DNA from: Deltaproteobacteria bacterium HGW-Deltaproteobacteria-15
Lineage (GTDB): Bacteria > Desulfobacterota > DSM-4660 > Desulfatiglandales > HGW-15
Length of the DNA stretch: 64,000 nt
Reading direction: 5' to 3'
NCBI GenBank assembly: GCA_002840535.1
Contig: PHBH01000004.1
Span: forward strand, 95,139 to 159,138
The notes under the pieces were generated by a model. The model saw nothing but the letters and a program-made list of their open reading frames with translations, was not told where the DNA came from and searched no databases. The position numbers and the translations under genes are program-made. Below are positions 1 to 8,546 of this stretch, one piece after another. The first letter of the stretch is position 1. Every line of letters begins with the position of its first letter.

Positions 1-1
1 T

Positions 2-922
2 GCGATTTCCCTCATCTGCAGACTCGACCGGGCGGGGAATCTCCTGGATTCCCGGTTCGCGCTCACCCTGGTCAGGGTCAAAAGCCAGCTCAACTACGAT
101 GAGGTCGATACTCTTTACGAAACGGACGAGGGGCTGTCGGAACTGCATCGACTCAGCGGGATCATGCGGCAGCGGCGGATTGAGAATGGGGCAATGCTCT
201 TGCCCGTACCCGAAGTGTATGCAGAGCTTGGAAATGAGGGCAAGGTCTGCATAAGGCTGGTTTCGCAGGAGAGCCCGTCCAAGCTCATTGTATCGGAGTC
301 CATGATCTTCTATAACTGGATGGCGGCAAGATATTGCAGGGATCATCGCGTTCCGGCTCTTTACAGATGTCAGGCCGCTCCGAGCGAGATCGTTAACCTG
401 AACGGCGTGAATCCGCTTTATGCCCTCCTCAAGCAGAGGGGCAAGCTGAGCCCGCTTGAAGTCGATTTCAAGCCCCGGGCTCATTCCGGTCTCGGGCTCG
501 ACGTCTACACGAACGTGAGCTCGCCCATAAGGCGCTATTTCGATTTGATCATTCAGCGCCAGATCATCAATTCCCTCCTGGACGTTGCGCCCCCCTGCAC
601 AACGGATGATCTCGATAAAAAGAGAATGGCCCTTGAGCCCATGTTGAGGGACCTGGAGAGGTTAAAAAGAAACCGCCTCCGCTACTGGATCTTGAAATGG
701 TTGCTCGGCGAGTCGAAAAAAACCGTTGAAGCGCTGGTTCTGTCATCGACCAAGACAAAGTACAGAATCGCGCTTACAGACTCCCTCCTGATCACGGAGT
801 TGAAAAGACAGAATGGTCAGGATCTGCAGGAGGGACAGCGAATAGTGGTGAGAGTGAAAAAGGTCGATCCCTGGGAGGACATTCTGAGGCTGGAGTATGC
901 TGGGAGTCCGGAAGGTGGCTAA
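2..922 (+). CDS. RNase II/R family exoribonuclease, C-terminal part (5' truncated)
   Basis: The reading frame is open from the left edge, so about 306 C-terminal residues are visible and the true start lies outside. The segment YTNVSSPIRRYFDLIIQR is the hallmark of the RNB catalytic domain of RNase II/RNase R, which degrades RNA 3'-to-5' processively. The last 80 or so residues look like the C-terminal S1/OB-fold RNA-binding part. The catalytic aspartates of this family lie near the start of RNB, outside the window, so activity cannot be judged. The nearby orn gene would finish the short oligoribonucleotides such an enzyme leaves. RNase II and RNase R cannot be told apart from this part. Confidence 0.85.
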   Translation, partial: AISLICRLDRAGNLLDSRFALTLVRVKSQLNYDEVDTLYETDEGLSELHRLSGIMRQRRIENGAMLLPVPEVYAELGNEGKVCIRLVSQESPSKLIVSESMIFYNWMAARYCRDHRVPALYRCQAAPSEIVNLNGVNPLYALLKQRGKLSPLEVDFKPRAHSGLGLDVYTNVSSPIRRYFDLIIQRQIINSLLDVAPPCTTDDLDKKRMALEPMLRDLERLKRNRLRYWILKWLLGESKKTVEALVLSSTKTKYRIALTDSLLITELKRQNGQDLQEGQRIVVRVKKVDPWEDILRLEYAGSPEGG

Positions 923-1102
923 AAGGCCATGGTTGGGATGGGACAAAGACCAGCTAGTGTGGCCTCTCAGAAGTAAGCTGTCATCTCGGCCCCCGCGACT
1001 CGCGCGGGATAAACTCCGGGAGAGATCTTTTAAGTCCACGAAATGTAAGATTTCTCACTTCGTTCGAAATGGGCGTAATCAAGGTATTTGTGAGACGCCA
1101 CA

Positions 1103-1912
1103 CTAGGATGCCTGGGTGATATCCATCTCTTTTTCAAGGATGATTTCCCCCGACTGATCGTAGACCAGGACCTTGAGCGAAGAAGGGGATTCAGAAGGAG
1201 TGCCCAGGTTTAACCTCGCACGGATCTGCTTGAATTTCTGGATGAGAAAGATCTGCCCCTTTCGGTAGTTCACAGGCATGCTCTTTTCAATCTTCTCCTG
1301 AGGGTAAGGCCACTCTTTTGGAGGTACTGATTTCTTGTCGGACGCGATAAGGTGGATGTAACCGCCTACGGGTCCTTCACCGGCCTGAATATTTACGATC
1401 TTCAGGGTGATGCTCATTCCCGAGCCTTCTTTTTGGATCACCATGTCCGTGACATCCACCACCTCGGGTGCTTTTGTAACCTTCTCGGGAAGGACCGCTT
1501 CAAGCGGAGTCTTCTCCCCGTTGCTGCGAACCTGTTCTTTCCTTCCGATGCCGAACCCCTCGGCCCCCTCTTCGATTTGTCGGATATATTCTTCCAGCAG
1601 CGTAATTTGCTGCTTGGACCTGTTCAGGATCTTCTTATTGGCCGCATTTTCATCTTCGAGCCGGGAGTATTTCTCCCGGTCCTGATTGGAGACCCAGCGA
1701 AGCTGGAGGTGGCTGTTGACGATGAAGAGGGAGAAGACGATATAGGCAATGAAAAGGATCAAGCTTCCAACAAACAGACGCGGGGAGATTTGAAAGGAGA
1801 ACACTCTTCCAACGTTCCCCATGATCATGACCGTGAGGCGGCTCTTCCGAACCGGTCCTCCTACTGGCGAGGCTTCCTCAGGGCTCGCCACTCCTCCTTT
1901 TTGATCTTCCAA
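1103..1912 (-). CDS. Membrane-anchored coiled-coil protein of unknown function
   Basis: A 269-residue frame opening with TTG. It has a basic cytoplasmic N-terminus, one transmembrane segment at about residues 44-66, and a charged coiled coil at about residues 78-115 rich in Glu, Gln and Lys. A roughly 150-residue extracytoplasmic beta-rich domain without a family I recognise follows. The frame overlaps the 3' end of the L,D-transpeptidase gene by 52 bases, so the two are probably co-transcribed and may work together at the envelope. The start is uncertain: AAAGGAGGA lies too close to an in-frame GTG near 1889, and ATG codons at about residue 28-30 are alternatives. Confidence 0.7.
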   Translation of the reverse strand: MEDQKGGVASPEEASPVGGPVRKSRLTVMIMGNVGRVFSFQISPRLFVGSLILFIAYIVFSLFIVNSHLQLRWVSNQDREKYSRLEDENAANKKILNRSKQQITLLEEYIRQIEEGAEGFGIGRKEQVRSNGEKTPLEAVLPEKVTKAPEVVDVTDMVIQKEGSGMSITLKIVNIQAGEGPVGGYIHLIASDKKSVPPKEWPYPQEKIEKSMPVNYRKGQIFLIQKFKQIRARLNLGTPSESPSSLKVLVYDQSGEIILEKEMDITQAS

Positions 1913-3255
1913 TGCGCTCCTCGTTTGGTAAGAAGGATGTTTTTAAAGCCCAGGTCCCGGTATTCGTCGGCACGATAATCCTGGATAAAGGTGACGGTTG
2001 CCGCATCACCCGAACTCTCTCGAATCTTGATATCCTTCAACTCTATGGCGAGGGTTTGATGTTGCTGATTTAGACCTTCCCGATGCTTTCTCCATTCATT
2101 GAGGTCCATTCCCCTCGAGGAAAAGCCGGCATCGTAGCAGGAGATGTACGCTTTGAGATCTTTCTTTTCCCAGGCCTTTCTCCAGGCTTCAATAAACGAC
2201 TTGATCTCGGCGGATGCAGTGGAAGCCGGTTTTTTGACGGTTGCCGCCTTTTCCTCCTGGACCGCCTTCTTCACCACGGCGATAACCGGCCGTTCTTCGG
2301 GGGTATCAAAATATTCTCCCACAATTTTCCACTGGCTGCTGTTCTGCTGGAGAAAGAGCCTCTTGATCCCTTTACTGTCAAAAGCCGAAGTGGAGTATTG
2401 CTGATTGAATACGGCCATGGCCGTGCCGTCATTTTTGAACAGAGCAAGATTGTCAAGCTGCACCCGGATTTCCCTGTACTGACGGGCAAGCCGGGTCTTA
2501 TATTCCTTCCACTCTTTCCAATTCTTCTTCCCGGAGGTGAATTGGGGGCTGTAATAAGACATGTACCGATCCACCTGTTTTCCTTCCCATGCCTTTCGCC
2601 ACTCTTCGATGAGGTTCTCCAATTCCTCTCTTTCTTTGTTCAGCATCGCCGGTTCGATAAACTCCGCCTTGGAGCTGATCACGACAGGCGTGTCGTTCAG
2701 CCGGATGTAAGAGGAGAGATCCTCTATGTCCTGGTTTGCCAAGGCAACGCATCCATTGGTGTCGCGGGGTTTCAGCGGCTTGTTCAAGCCATGAAACCAA
2801 ATTCCATACCCGTCCCGGCCTTCACGCCTGTCAACCGGATTCGGGTAGTCGAGCGGAAATGCCCTGGTTCCGTAGATTGGCGCCAGATCCTTCTGTTCGA
2901 ACACGTTGACAAAAAAATAGATCCCCTCTGGAGTTTTCCGGTCGTTCTGCCTTGATTTCTTGCCGTCATTCTCTCCCGTGGAGCAGGCATAGGTTTTTAC
3001 CGGTCCGGTGGGAGCGTCCTTCCTGTAAATAAGCACCTTCTGCTGAGACTTATCCACGAGAATTGCATGATCGGACCCTTTTTCAGGCCACTTCAGGAAT
3101 GGGGCCGGAACGAGGCCGTCATGATCCCCCTTTTGACTGGCAGAACCTGCCGTGGGCAGGGCCGCCCACAGGATGATCAGGAGAAGGATACGCAGAGTCA
3201 TGCAAAGAGATGACCTTCTGTCCAGCCAGGAATTGAGTGCACTTCGATAATTCAT
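1861..3255 (-). CDS. L,D-transpeptidase (YkuD family) with two C-terminal NTF2/SnoaL-like repeats
   Basis: A 464-residue exported protein. Residues 1-40 form a long signal peptide with the hydrophobic stretch LRILLLIILWAALPTAG. The YkuD domain spans about residues 60-195 and carries the active-site pair His155 (IWFHGLN) and Cys169 (DTNGC). Such enzymes make 3-3 peptidoglycan cross-links or attach proteins to peptidoglycan. Two homologous NTF2/SnoaL-like modules follow at about 205-320 and 350-460, each beginning with an F/LIEEWRKAWE-type helix. They probably act as binding domains, as in the Cds6-like L,D-transpeptidases. The ATG at 3255 is preferred over an upstream in-frame GTG because GAGGAG lies 8 bases before it. 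Confidence 0.88.
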   Translation of the reverse strand: MNYRSALNSWLDRRSSLCMTLRILLLIILWAALPTAGSASQKGDHDGLVPAPFLKWPEKGSDHAILVDKSQQKVLIYRKDAPTGPVKTYACSTGENDGKKSRQNDRKTPEGIYFFVNVFEQKDLAPIYGTRAFPLDYPNPVDRREGRDGYGIWFHGLNKPLKPRDTNGCVALANQDIEDLSSYIRLNDTPVVISSKAEFIEPAMLNKEREELENLIEEWRKAWEGKQVDRYMSYYSPQFTSGKKNWKEWKEYKTRLARQYREIRVQLDNLALFKNDGTAMAVFNQQYSTSAFDSKGIKRLFLQQNSSQWKIVGEYFDTPEERPVIAVVKKAVQEEKAATVKKPASTASAEIKSFIEAWRKAWEKKDLKAYISCYDAGFSSRGMDLNEWRKHREGLNQQHQTLAIELKDIKIRESSGDAATVTFIQDYRADEYRDLGFKNILLTKRGAHWKIKKEEWRALRKPRQ

Positions 3256-3323
3256 ATTATCCACTCCTCGGAATTACAGGGATCCTCCTCATCCCGCTTG
3301 ACATGCCCCGGGGGCAACATGGC

Positions 3324-4616
3324 CTACTCAAAGACCCTCTTGAAGATGTCGTCCACATGTTTGAGATGATAATCCAGGTTGAAGATCTCTTCGATTTCTT
3401 CAGGTGCAAGATAGGTGCCGATCTCCTGATCCTCGAGGATCAGGGACTTCAGATCTCTGCCCGTCTCCCAAACCTTCAGGGCGTTTCTCTGGACCATTTC
3501 GTATGCCTTCTGCCGCGGGACGGACGTGGAGGCGAGCTTCATGAGCACCTGCTGGGAAAAAACAAGGCCCTTCATGCTCCACAAATTTTCAGCCATTCTT
3601 TCCGGATAAACCACCAGTCCCCTCAGAATGCCTGTGAGCCGGTGGAGCATGTAATCGATGAGGATAGTGGTGTCAGGGCCGATCACTCTCTCCACGGAAG
3701 AATGGCTGATATCCCTCTCATGCCATAGGGCCATGTTCTCCATGGCTGCAAGCGCATTGGAACGCACCAACCGGGCAAGCCCTGCTATATTCTCCGAGCC
3801 GATGGGGTTCTTCTTGTGAGGCATTGCGGATGAGCCCTTCTGCCCTTTTGCAAAAGGCTCTTCCGCTTCCCGGACCTCTGTTCTCTGAAGGTGGCGGATC
3901 TCCATGGCGATCTTCTCAAGGGTCCCCGCGAGGATTGCGAGAGAAGTGAAGTACTGGGCATGGCGGTCCCTTTGAAGGATCTGGCTGGATGCCGCTGCCG
4001 GCTTCAACCCCAGCTTTTCGCACACGTAGGACTCGATGGATGGTGAAACGTTCGCAAAGGTGCCCACAGCTCCGGAGAGTTTCCCGTAACTGATCACCTC
4101 GAGCGCGTCCTCAAGCCTCCGAAGGTTTCTCTTCATCTCCGAATACCAGACGGCAAGCTTCAGCCCGAAGGTGATGGGCTCCGCATGCACCCCATGGGAG
4201 CGCCCGATCATGACCGTATGCTTGTGCTCATGCGCCCTGTCCCTTATCGCGGTCATCAGCTCTCTCGCATCGGAGATGATCAGCTCCATGGCCTCTTTGA
4301 GCTGCAGGGCGAAACTCGTATCCAAAATATCGGAAGAAGTCAGCCCCATGTGGATGAAGCGAGAGTCAGGCCCCACGTACTCTTCCACGTTTGTAAGAAA
4401 GGCAATGACATCATGTTTGGTAATCTTCTCGATCTCAAGGATCCGCTCAACCGAGAAATCCGCTTTCTCACGGATCGTATCGAGACAATCACCCGGAACA
4501 AGTCCCTCTCCGGCCATGGCTTCGCAGGCGAGAATTTCCACTTGGAGCCACTTTGAAAACCGGTTCCGATCATCCCATATTCGAGCCATCTCGGGACGGG
4601 TGTAGCGACTGATCAT
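3324..4616 (-). CDS. purB: Adenylosuccinate lyase
   Basis: A 430-residue protein of the fumarase/aspartase superfamily with the signature SSAMPHKKNP, the mobile loop carrying the catalytic serine, and the upstream motif GLTSSDILDT. It catalyses two steps of purine synthesis: SAICAR to AICAR, and adenylosuccinate to AMP, releasing fumarate each time. Length matches the Bacillus-type enzyme (about 430). The ATG start has AAAGGAGAGG 9 bases upstream. A good sigma-70 promoter lies about 200 bases upstream on the same strand. No other purine gene is nearby. Confidence 0.96.
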   Translation of the reverse strand: MISRYTRPEMARIWDDRNRFSKWLQVEILACEAMAGEGLVPGDCLDTIREKADFSVERILEIEKITKHDVIAFLTNVEEYVGPDSRFIHMGLTSSDILDTSFALQLKEAMELIISDARELMTAIRDRAHEHKHTVMIGRSHGVHAEPITFGLKLAVWYSEMKRNLRRLEDALEVISYGKLSGAVGTFANVSPSIESYVCEKLGLKPAAASSQILQRDRHAQYFTSLAILAGTLEKIAMEIRHLQRTEVREAEEPFAKGQKGSSAMPHKKNPIGSENIAGLARLVRSNALAAMENMALWHERDISHSSVERVIGPDTTILIDYMLHRLTGILRGLVVYPERMAENLWSMKGLVFSQQVLMKLASTSVPRQKAYEMVQRNALKVWETGRDLKSLILEDQEIGTYLAPEEIEEIFNLDYHLKHVDDIFKRVFE

Positions 4617-4814
4617 GGCCGGAGCCTCTCCTTTGTCTTCTACTCAAGAGGTCTGAAAAGTTGATCCAAAGCGCCACCTCTTGTATGCCATCATTTTTGG
4701 AACACCACATATACAGAACAAATGCGGAAAATCAACGAAAATGAGCGGGGAGGAATTGAAGAAAGAACCATGCTGGCGACAACCCGATAATTATGAGGCA
4801 ATTTGACGCAATTA

Positions 4815-4843
4815 TGTATAATTAACATACGTGCGGGTGTCAA
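4815..4843 (-). promoter_or_regulatory. Sigma-70 promoter of purB
   Basis: On the minus strand TTGACA (4843-4838) and TATACA (4820-4815) are separated by exactly 17 bases. Transcription would begin near 4808, leaving a leader of about 190 bases before purB. The -35 reads CTTGACACCC, an extended form shared with three other promoters in the window. Confidence 0.6.
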
Positions 4844-4932
4844 GAAAATCGTCACCATAGCTCTCGCTGGCGCTCCACCCCTGGGGTATGACCCGGAGAG
4901 GTTCTACCGATCCGAGGTGAGGGGGAACGCTT

Positions 4933-4977
4933 GAAAATCCGAATATCGAATATCGAAATCCGAAACAAACAAATTCG
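4933..4977. repeat. ATCCGAA/ATCGAA low-complexity intergenic repeat
   Basis: A run of near-tandem words (ATCCGAATATCGAATATCG, then AAATCCGAAACAAACAAATT). The same vocabulary returns in direct and inverted orientation at 44856-45025 between the two mutase subunit genes, so this is one copy of a dispersed family. It has no coding potential. Confidence 0.6.
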
Positions 4978-5084
4978 TAACACTTTAGCTCTTTGAAATG
5001 GCGCAGGGTTTGGGCATGGGGGTCTTTTTTCCAAAGAGAAACTGGAGTAAACCTCTCATAGGTTACCGTTTAGGTCATTTGAAG

Positions 5085-5104
5085 TTTTTTGAGCGACCTG
5101 CAAA
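5085..5104. repeat. Solo end of the GCAGGTTGCT inverted-repeat family
   Basis: TTTTTTGAGCGACCTGCAAA differs at two positions from the right end of the full element at 43322-43548. A matching opposite end abuts the orn stop codon at 5769-5790, so orn sits between two degenerate ends of the same repeat family. Confidence 0.5.
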
Positions 5105-5106
5105 CA

Positions 5107-5136
5107 TTGACTTTCTTAACACCGTGCTAGTATCTT
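5107..5136 (+). promoter_or_regulatory. Sigma-70 promoter of orn
   Basis: TTGACT (5107-5112) and TATCTT (5131-5136) with an 18-base spacer. Initiation near 5143 would fall downstream of the first ATG of the open frame (5135), which supports the shorter orn start. Confidence 0.5.
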
Positions 5137-5236
5137 GAGAGGATCCGAACGAGAGTCTTGCAGATGGAGAGCAGCTCTCAGCTCCACATCAGATACTCAT
5201 ATAAGAATGCACAGGAATATTTCGGAGGACGAGACT

Positions 5237-5770
5237 TTGACCAGCCCCTTGATCTGGATAGATCTTGAAATGACCGGCCTTGACCCGGAAAGGTGTGTGA
5301 TTCTGGAGATCGCAACGCTGATTACGGACGGGACGCTGGAGATCATTGCCGAGGGTCCTAATATCCCCATACACTACACTGATGAAATCCTTCTGAACAT
5401 GGAGCCCTGGAGCAACGAGCAGCACCGGAAATCGGGGTTATTCGCGCTTGCAAAGAAGTCTGACTATGACTGCGGTCGCGCGGAGAAGGAAACCATCGCC
5501 TTCCTGTCGCAACATTGCAGCAAGGGAGACTCACCGCTTTGCGGGAACTCGGTTTGGCAGGACCGGCGATTTCTCATCAAGTATATGCCCGAGCTCGAGA
5601 GTTTTCTGCACTACCGGAATGTGGATGTGAGCTCGATCAAAGAGCTTGTTCAGAGGTGGTATCCCTCCCTTCCCGCGTATGATAAACCGAAGGATCACCT
5701 GGCGATGAGCGATATCAGGGAGTCGGTAAAGGAGCTGAGGTACTATCGCGAGAAAGTCTTCCTTCCCTAG
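5237..5770 (+). CDS. orn: Oligoribonuclease
   Basis: A 177-residue DEDDh 3'-5' exoribonuclease that degrades 2-5 nt RNA, including pGpG from c-di-GMP breakdown. It opens LIWIDLEMTGLDPER (first D and E of DEDD) and carries the family C-terminal DDHxxxD region as KDHLAMSDIRESVKELRYYR. The start is taken as TTG at 5237: GGAGGA at 5224-5229 is optimally spaced, the protein then has the usual Orn length and N-terminus, and the promoter predicts a transcript from about 5143. In-frame ATG codons at 5207 and 5135 would add 10 or 34 unconserved residues. The stop TAG is shared with the left end of a GCAGGTTGCT repeat. Confidence 0.93.
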   Translation: MTSPLIWIDLEMTGLDPERCVILEIATLITDGTLEIIAEGPNIPIHYTDEILLNMEPWSNEQHRKSGLFALAKKSDYDCGRAEKETIAFLSQHCSKGDSPLCGNSVWQDRRFLIKYMPELESFLHYRNVDVSSIKELVQRWYPSLPAYDKPKDHLAMSDIRESVKELRYYREKVFLP

Positions 5771-5790
5771 CAGGTTGCTGAAAAACGGCC
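5769..5790. repeat. Left end of the GCAGGTTGCT repeat abutting the orn stop
   Basis: AGCAGGTTGCTGAAAAACGG is the left end of the element found complete at 43322-43548. It begins inside the orn stop codon exactly as the other copy begins inside the acyl-CoA dehydrogenase stop codon. The rest of the element is not recognisable here. Confidence 0.55.
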
Positions 5791-5877
5791 GTCTCCTGGT
5801 TCACCGCCCCTATGAAGCACTCTTCTGCAGCGGCCGCGAGTATCCGAATCATTCAGTTGGCGGCTCCCAAAAAATTT

Positions 5878-5947
5878 GTAGGAGCAACCTCCCGGTCGCG
5901 ATTCTTTCGGATTTCGAGAGGAATCGCGAGCAGGAGTTCGCTCCTAC
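5878..5947. repeat. REP-like imperfect palindrome (GTAGGAGC...GCTCCTAC)
   Basis: The arms GTAGGAGC and GCTCCTAC enclose GTCGCGATTC and GAATCGCGA, giving a long imperfect hairpin. It lies between the convergent genes orn and nfnB. Its appearance resembles the REP sequences of many proteobacteria. It could fold in both transcripts and serve as a bidirectional 3' end. Confidence 0.55.
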
Positions 5948-5996
5948 GGGGCGCTGTAGTGGATTTTGCTGACTGCTGACCGCTGATCGCTGTCTG

Positions 5997-7409
5997 TTAC
6001 CATCCCCAGGTGAGGTACTGGTGGATGGAATCGGACGCCATTCTTCCCGCCCCCATGGCCAGGATAACCGTGGCCTGTCCGGTCACGATGTCTCCGCCTG
6101 CCCAGACGCCCTTCATGGCGGTTTTTCCCGTGGCGGGTTCTGCAATGATGTATCCCCGCTTGTTCAGTTTCAATTCCGGTGTGGAGCCGGTCAGCAGCGG
6201 GTTGGCGCCTGCGCCTACGGCAATCACCGCCAGATCGCAATCCATCTGGAACTTGGACCCTTCGATAGGCACGGGGCGGCGTCGGCCCGATGCGTCCGGT
6301 TCGCCGAGCTCCATCTTCAAACACTCCATCCCCTTGACCCTTCCCTTCTCATCCCCGATGAACCGGGTTGGGGCGGTAAGGAGGAAAAACTCGATTCCTT
6401 CTTCCCCGGCATGGTGGATTTCCGCGGCACGGGCAGGCATCTCGTCCTTGGATCGGCGATAGACGATTCGGACACGGTCGGCGCCGAGCCTCATCGCGGT
6501 GCGGGCAGCGTCCATGGCGACATTTCCGGCCCCGAGGACCACCACATCCTTTCCAATAGCAATGGGGGTGTCATATTCAGGGAAGAGATAGGCCTTCATC
6601 AGGTTGGATCGCGTAAGGTACTCGTTGGCCGAATAGATGCCTATGAGATTCTCCCCGGGGATGTTGAGGAAGCTGGGGAGGCCTGCGCCAACCCCGACAT
6701 AGACCGCGTCAAAACCCTGCCTGAAGAGCTCTTCCATGGAGACGGTCTTGCCGACAACCGTATTGCATTGAAGCTTGGCGCCGAGTCTTTCAAGAAAGTG
6801 GACCTCGGAGTAGACGATCTCCTTCGGAAGTCTGAACTCGGGGATACCGTAGACCAGCACGCCTCCGGGCTTGTGAAAGGCCTCAAATATAGTCACATCA
6901 TGACCCTTCAGGATCAGATCCCCTGCCACAGTGAGCCCTGAGGGTCCGGAGCCTACCACGGCCACTCTTTTCCCGGTGGGAGCAGCCTTGGGAGGAAGCT
7001 CGCCCTTTCCATTGGCCCTTTCATAGTCGGCCACAAAGCGCTCGAGATTGCCGATTGCCACGGGCTGGTCCTTCTTGCCCACGATGCACTGTCCTTCACA
7101 CTGGGCTTCCTGCGGACAGACCCTGCCGCAAACGGCCGGCAGTGCGTTGCGCTCCCAGATCTTGCGCGCCGCTTTTGTGAACTCGCCCTGTTTGACGAGC
7201 TGTATGAAGGCAGGAATTTCGACGGACACAGGACAACCCTCCATGCAGGAGGGTTTCTTGCACTGGAGGCATCTCTCCGCCTCCTTCATGGCCAGCTCGG
7301 GCGTGTAGCCGAGTGGGACTTCGTCGAAGTTTCTCCTTCTGATCTCAGGCTTCTGCTCGGGCATCGGCTGTCTGCCGATCTTTTCTTTTTTCAACTCTTT
7401 CTCTGCCAT
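5997..7409 (-). CDS. nfnB: NADH-dependent ferredoxin:NADP+ oxidoreductase, large subunit (GltD-like)
   Basis: 470 residues. The N-terminal cysteine-rich region (CLQCKKPSCMEGCP, then CGRVCPQEAQCEGQC) binds two [4Fe-4S] clusters. An FAD site follows (VGSGPSGLTVAG) and then an NADPH site (GAGNVAMDAARTAMR). This is the GltD-type fold. It lies 12 bases downstream of a ferredoxin-NADP-reductase-like subunit, which identifies the pair as NfnAB/SudAB rather than glutamate synthase, whose large subunit is absent. NfnAB reversibly couples NADPH oxidation to reduction of NAD+ and ferredoxin by flavin-based bifurcation. The start has GGGAGGAA upstream. Confidence 0.88.
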   Translation of the reverse strand: MAEKELKKEKIGRQPMPEQKPEIRRRNFDEVPLGYTPELAMKEAERCLQCKKPSCMEGCPVSVEIPAFIQLVKQGEFTKAARKIWERNALPAVCGRVCPQEAQCEGQCIVGKKDQPVAIGNLERFVADYERANGKGELPPKAAPTGKRVAVVGSGPSGLTVAGDLILKGHDVTIFEAFHKPGGVLVYGIPEFRLPKEIVYSEVHFLERLGAKLQCNTVVGKTVSMEELFRQGFDAVYVGVGAGLPSFLNIPGENLIGIYSANEYLTRSNLMKAYLFPEYDTPIAIGKDVVVLGAGNVAMDAARTAMRLGADRVRIVYRRSKDEMPARAAEIHHAGEEGIEFFLLTAPTRFIGDEKGRVKGMECLKMELGEPDASGRRRPVPIEGSKFQMDCDLAVIAVGAGANPLLTGSTPELKLNKRGYIIAEPATGKTAMKGVWAGGDIVTGQATVILAMGAGRMASDSIHQYLTWGW

Positions 7410-7421
7410 GGGTTCCTCCCT

Positions 7422-8261
7422 CTATTGACCGGCCTTGCACATTTTCAGGTAGGAAGCAAAGGCGCGGGCCTCCTCCTCCTTGTAAGACTGGAGGCGCTGC
7501 GACAGTTCGTCAAAATCAACCATGTGGCCGTCAAACTCGGGACCGTCCACACAGGCGAACTGTGTTTTCCCGCCCACCGACACACGGCAGCAGCCGCACA
7601 TTCCCGTCCCGTCAACCATGACCGCATTGAGGCTGACAAGGGTCTTGACTTTGTATTCGGCCGTCATCTTGGAAACGAACTTCATCATCGGGACAGGCCC
7701 TATTCCGACAACGAGTTTTACGTCTTCCTTGTTCAAAGCTTCTTTCAGCACATCGGTCACGAAACCATGATGTCCGTATGATCCGTCATCTGTGCAGACG
7801 TGTAATTCGTTGGATGCCGCTTTCATCTTGTCCTCCAGGATGAGGAGGTCCTTGGTCCTGGCGCCGATGATGGCGATCACCCTGTTTCCGGCTTCCTTCA
7901 ACGCTCGAGTGATAGGATGCATGACAGCCACCCCGGTGCCTCCACCGACGCAAACCACAGTCCCAAGCTTTTCCACATGCGTAGGCTTGCCCAGGGGGCC
8001 TATGACATCCTGGTATTTTTCACCCACATTGAGCGATTTAAACAGCGCGGTGGATTTTCCAACTACCTGATAGATGATCGTGACGGTTCCCTTCTTGGGA
8101 TCCGTATCCGCCATTGTCAAAGGGATCCTCTCTCCTGTCTCGTTTGCCTTCAGGATCACGAATTGTCCGGGCTTGGCATTTTTGGCGATGAGAGGGGCAC
8201 TGATCTCGTTCAGAACGACCGTGCCGTCGGCCATCTCCTGTCGTTTCAGAATCTCAAACAT
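7422..8261 (-). CDS. nfnA: NADH-dependent ferredoxin:NADP+ oxidoreductase, small subunit (FNR-like)
   Basis: 279 residues with an FAD-binding beta barrel, then an NAD-binding domain (VCVGGGTGVAVMHPI). The C-terminal motif MCGCCRV plus FACVDGPEFDGH supplies the four ligands of a [2Fe-2S] cluster typical of NfnA and dihydroorotate dehydrogenase B electron-transfer subunits. It is the first gene of the nfnAB operon and starts at ATG with GGAGG 8 bases upstream. It passes electrons between NAD(H) and the NfnB flavin. The older name is sulfide dehydrogenase subunit SudB. Confidence 0.87.
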   Translation of the reverse strand: MFEILKRQEMADGTVVLNEISAPLIAKNAKPGQFVILKANETGERIPLTMADTDPKKGTVTIIYQVVGKSTALFKSLNVGEKYQDVIGPLGKPTHVEKLGTVVCVGGGTGVAVMHPITRALKEAGNRVIAIIGARTKDLLILEDKMKAASNELHVCTDDGSYGHHGFVTDVLKEALNKEDVKLVVGIGPVPMMKFVSKMTAEYKVKTLVSLNAVMVDGTGMCGCCRVSVGGKTQFACVDGPEFDGHMVDFDELSQRLQSYKEEEARAFASYLKMCKAGQ

Positions 8262-8374
8262 GGAACGAACCTCCGACCTGCAGCAATAGATTTATTCCCC
8301 AAGGATAGCAGTAGTTAGCACAGCAAGAGATGTGTGTCAAAAAAAAGACCGCTACCATAAAGAGGTGGAGAAAG

Positions 8375-8433
8375 GGCTCTCTCGCGTGGACGTCCCTTGG
8401 ACAAGGGGCAAAATGGAGGCAAGCGCGAGAGCC
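8375..8433. repeat. Imperfect inverted repeat in the nfnA / FapA-like intergenic region
   Basis: GGCTCTCTCGCG and CGCGAGAGCC pair with a two-base bulge around a 37-base loop. It lies in the 285-base gap between the divergent genes nfnA and the FapA-like gene. There is no U-tract. An AT-rich stretch follows (about 8438-8475) that could hold a promoter for the downstream gene, but I see no clear -35/-10 pair. Confidence 0.35.
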
Positions 8434-8546
8434 AGTTTAAGTATAAGATAAAAATATGCTTTACAAAATATCCTTTTTTATCGATATACGTGTTGAAGAA
8501 ACGGTTCGGGTTGTCTTTTTAAACCTATCTGGCGAAGGACAGACTC

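Larger units (their letters stand above)
4617..5236. other. Intergenic region between divergent purB and orn
   Basis: About 620 bases without a supported gene. It holds a promoter for purB on the minus strand (4815-4843), a low-complexity block of near-tandem ATCCGAATATCGAA words (4933-4977), a stray end of the GCAGGTTGCT repeat family (5085-5104) and a promoter for orn (5107-5136). Short frames here show no family resemblance. Confidence 0.6.

Noticed and set aside
5997..7409. Annotation as glutamate synthase small chain
   Set aside because: The adjacent FNR-like subunit with a [2Fe-2S] motif and the absence of a GltB large subunit point to NfnAB.
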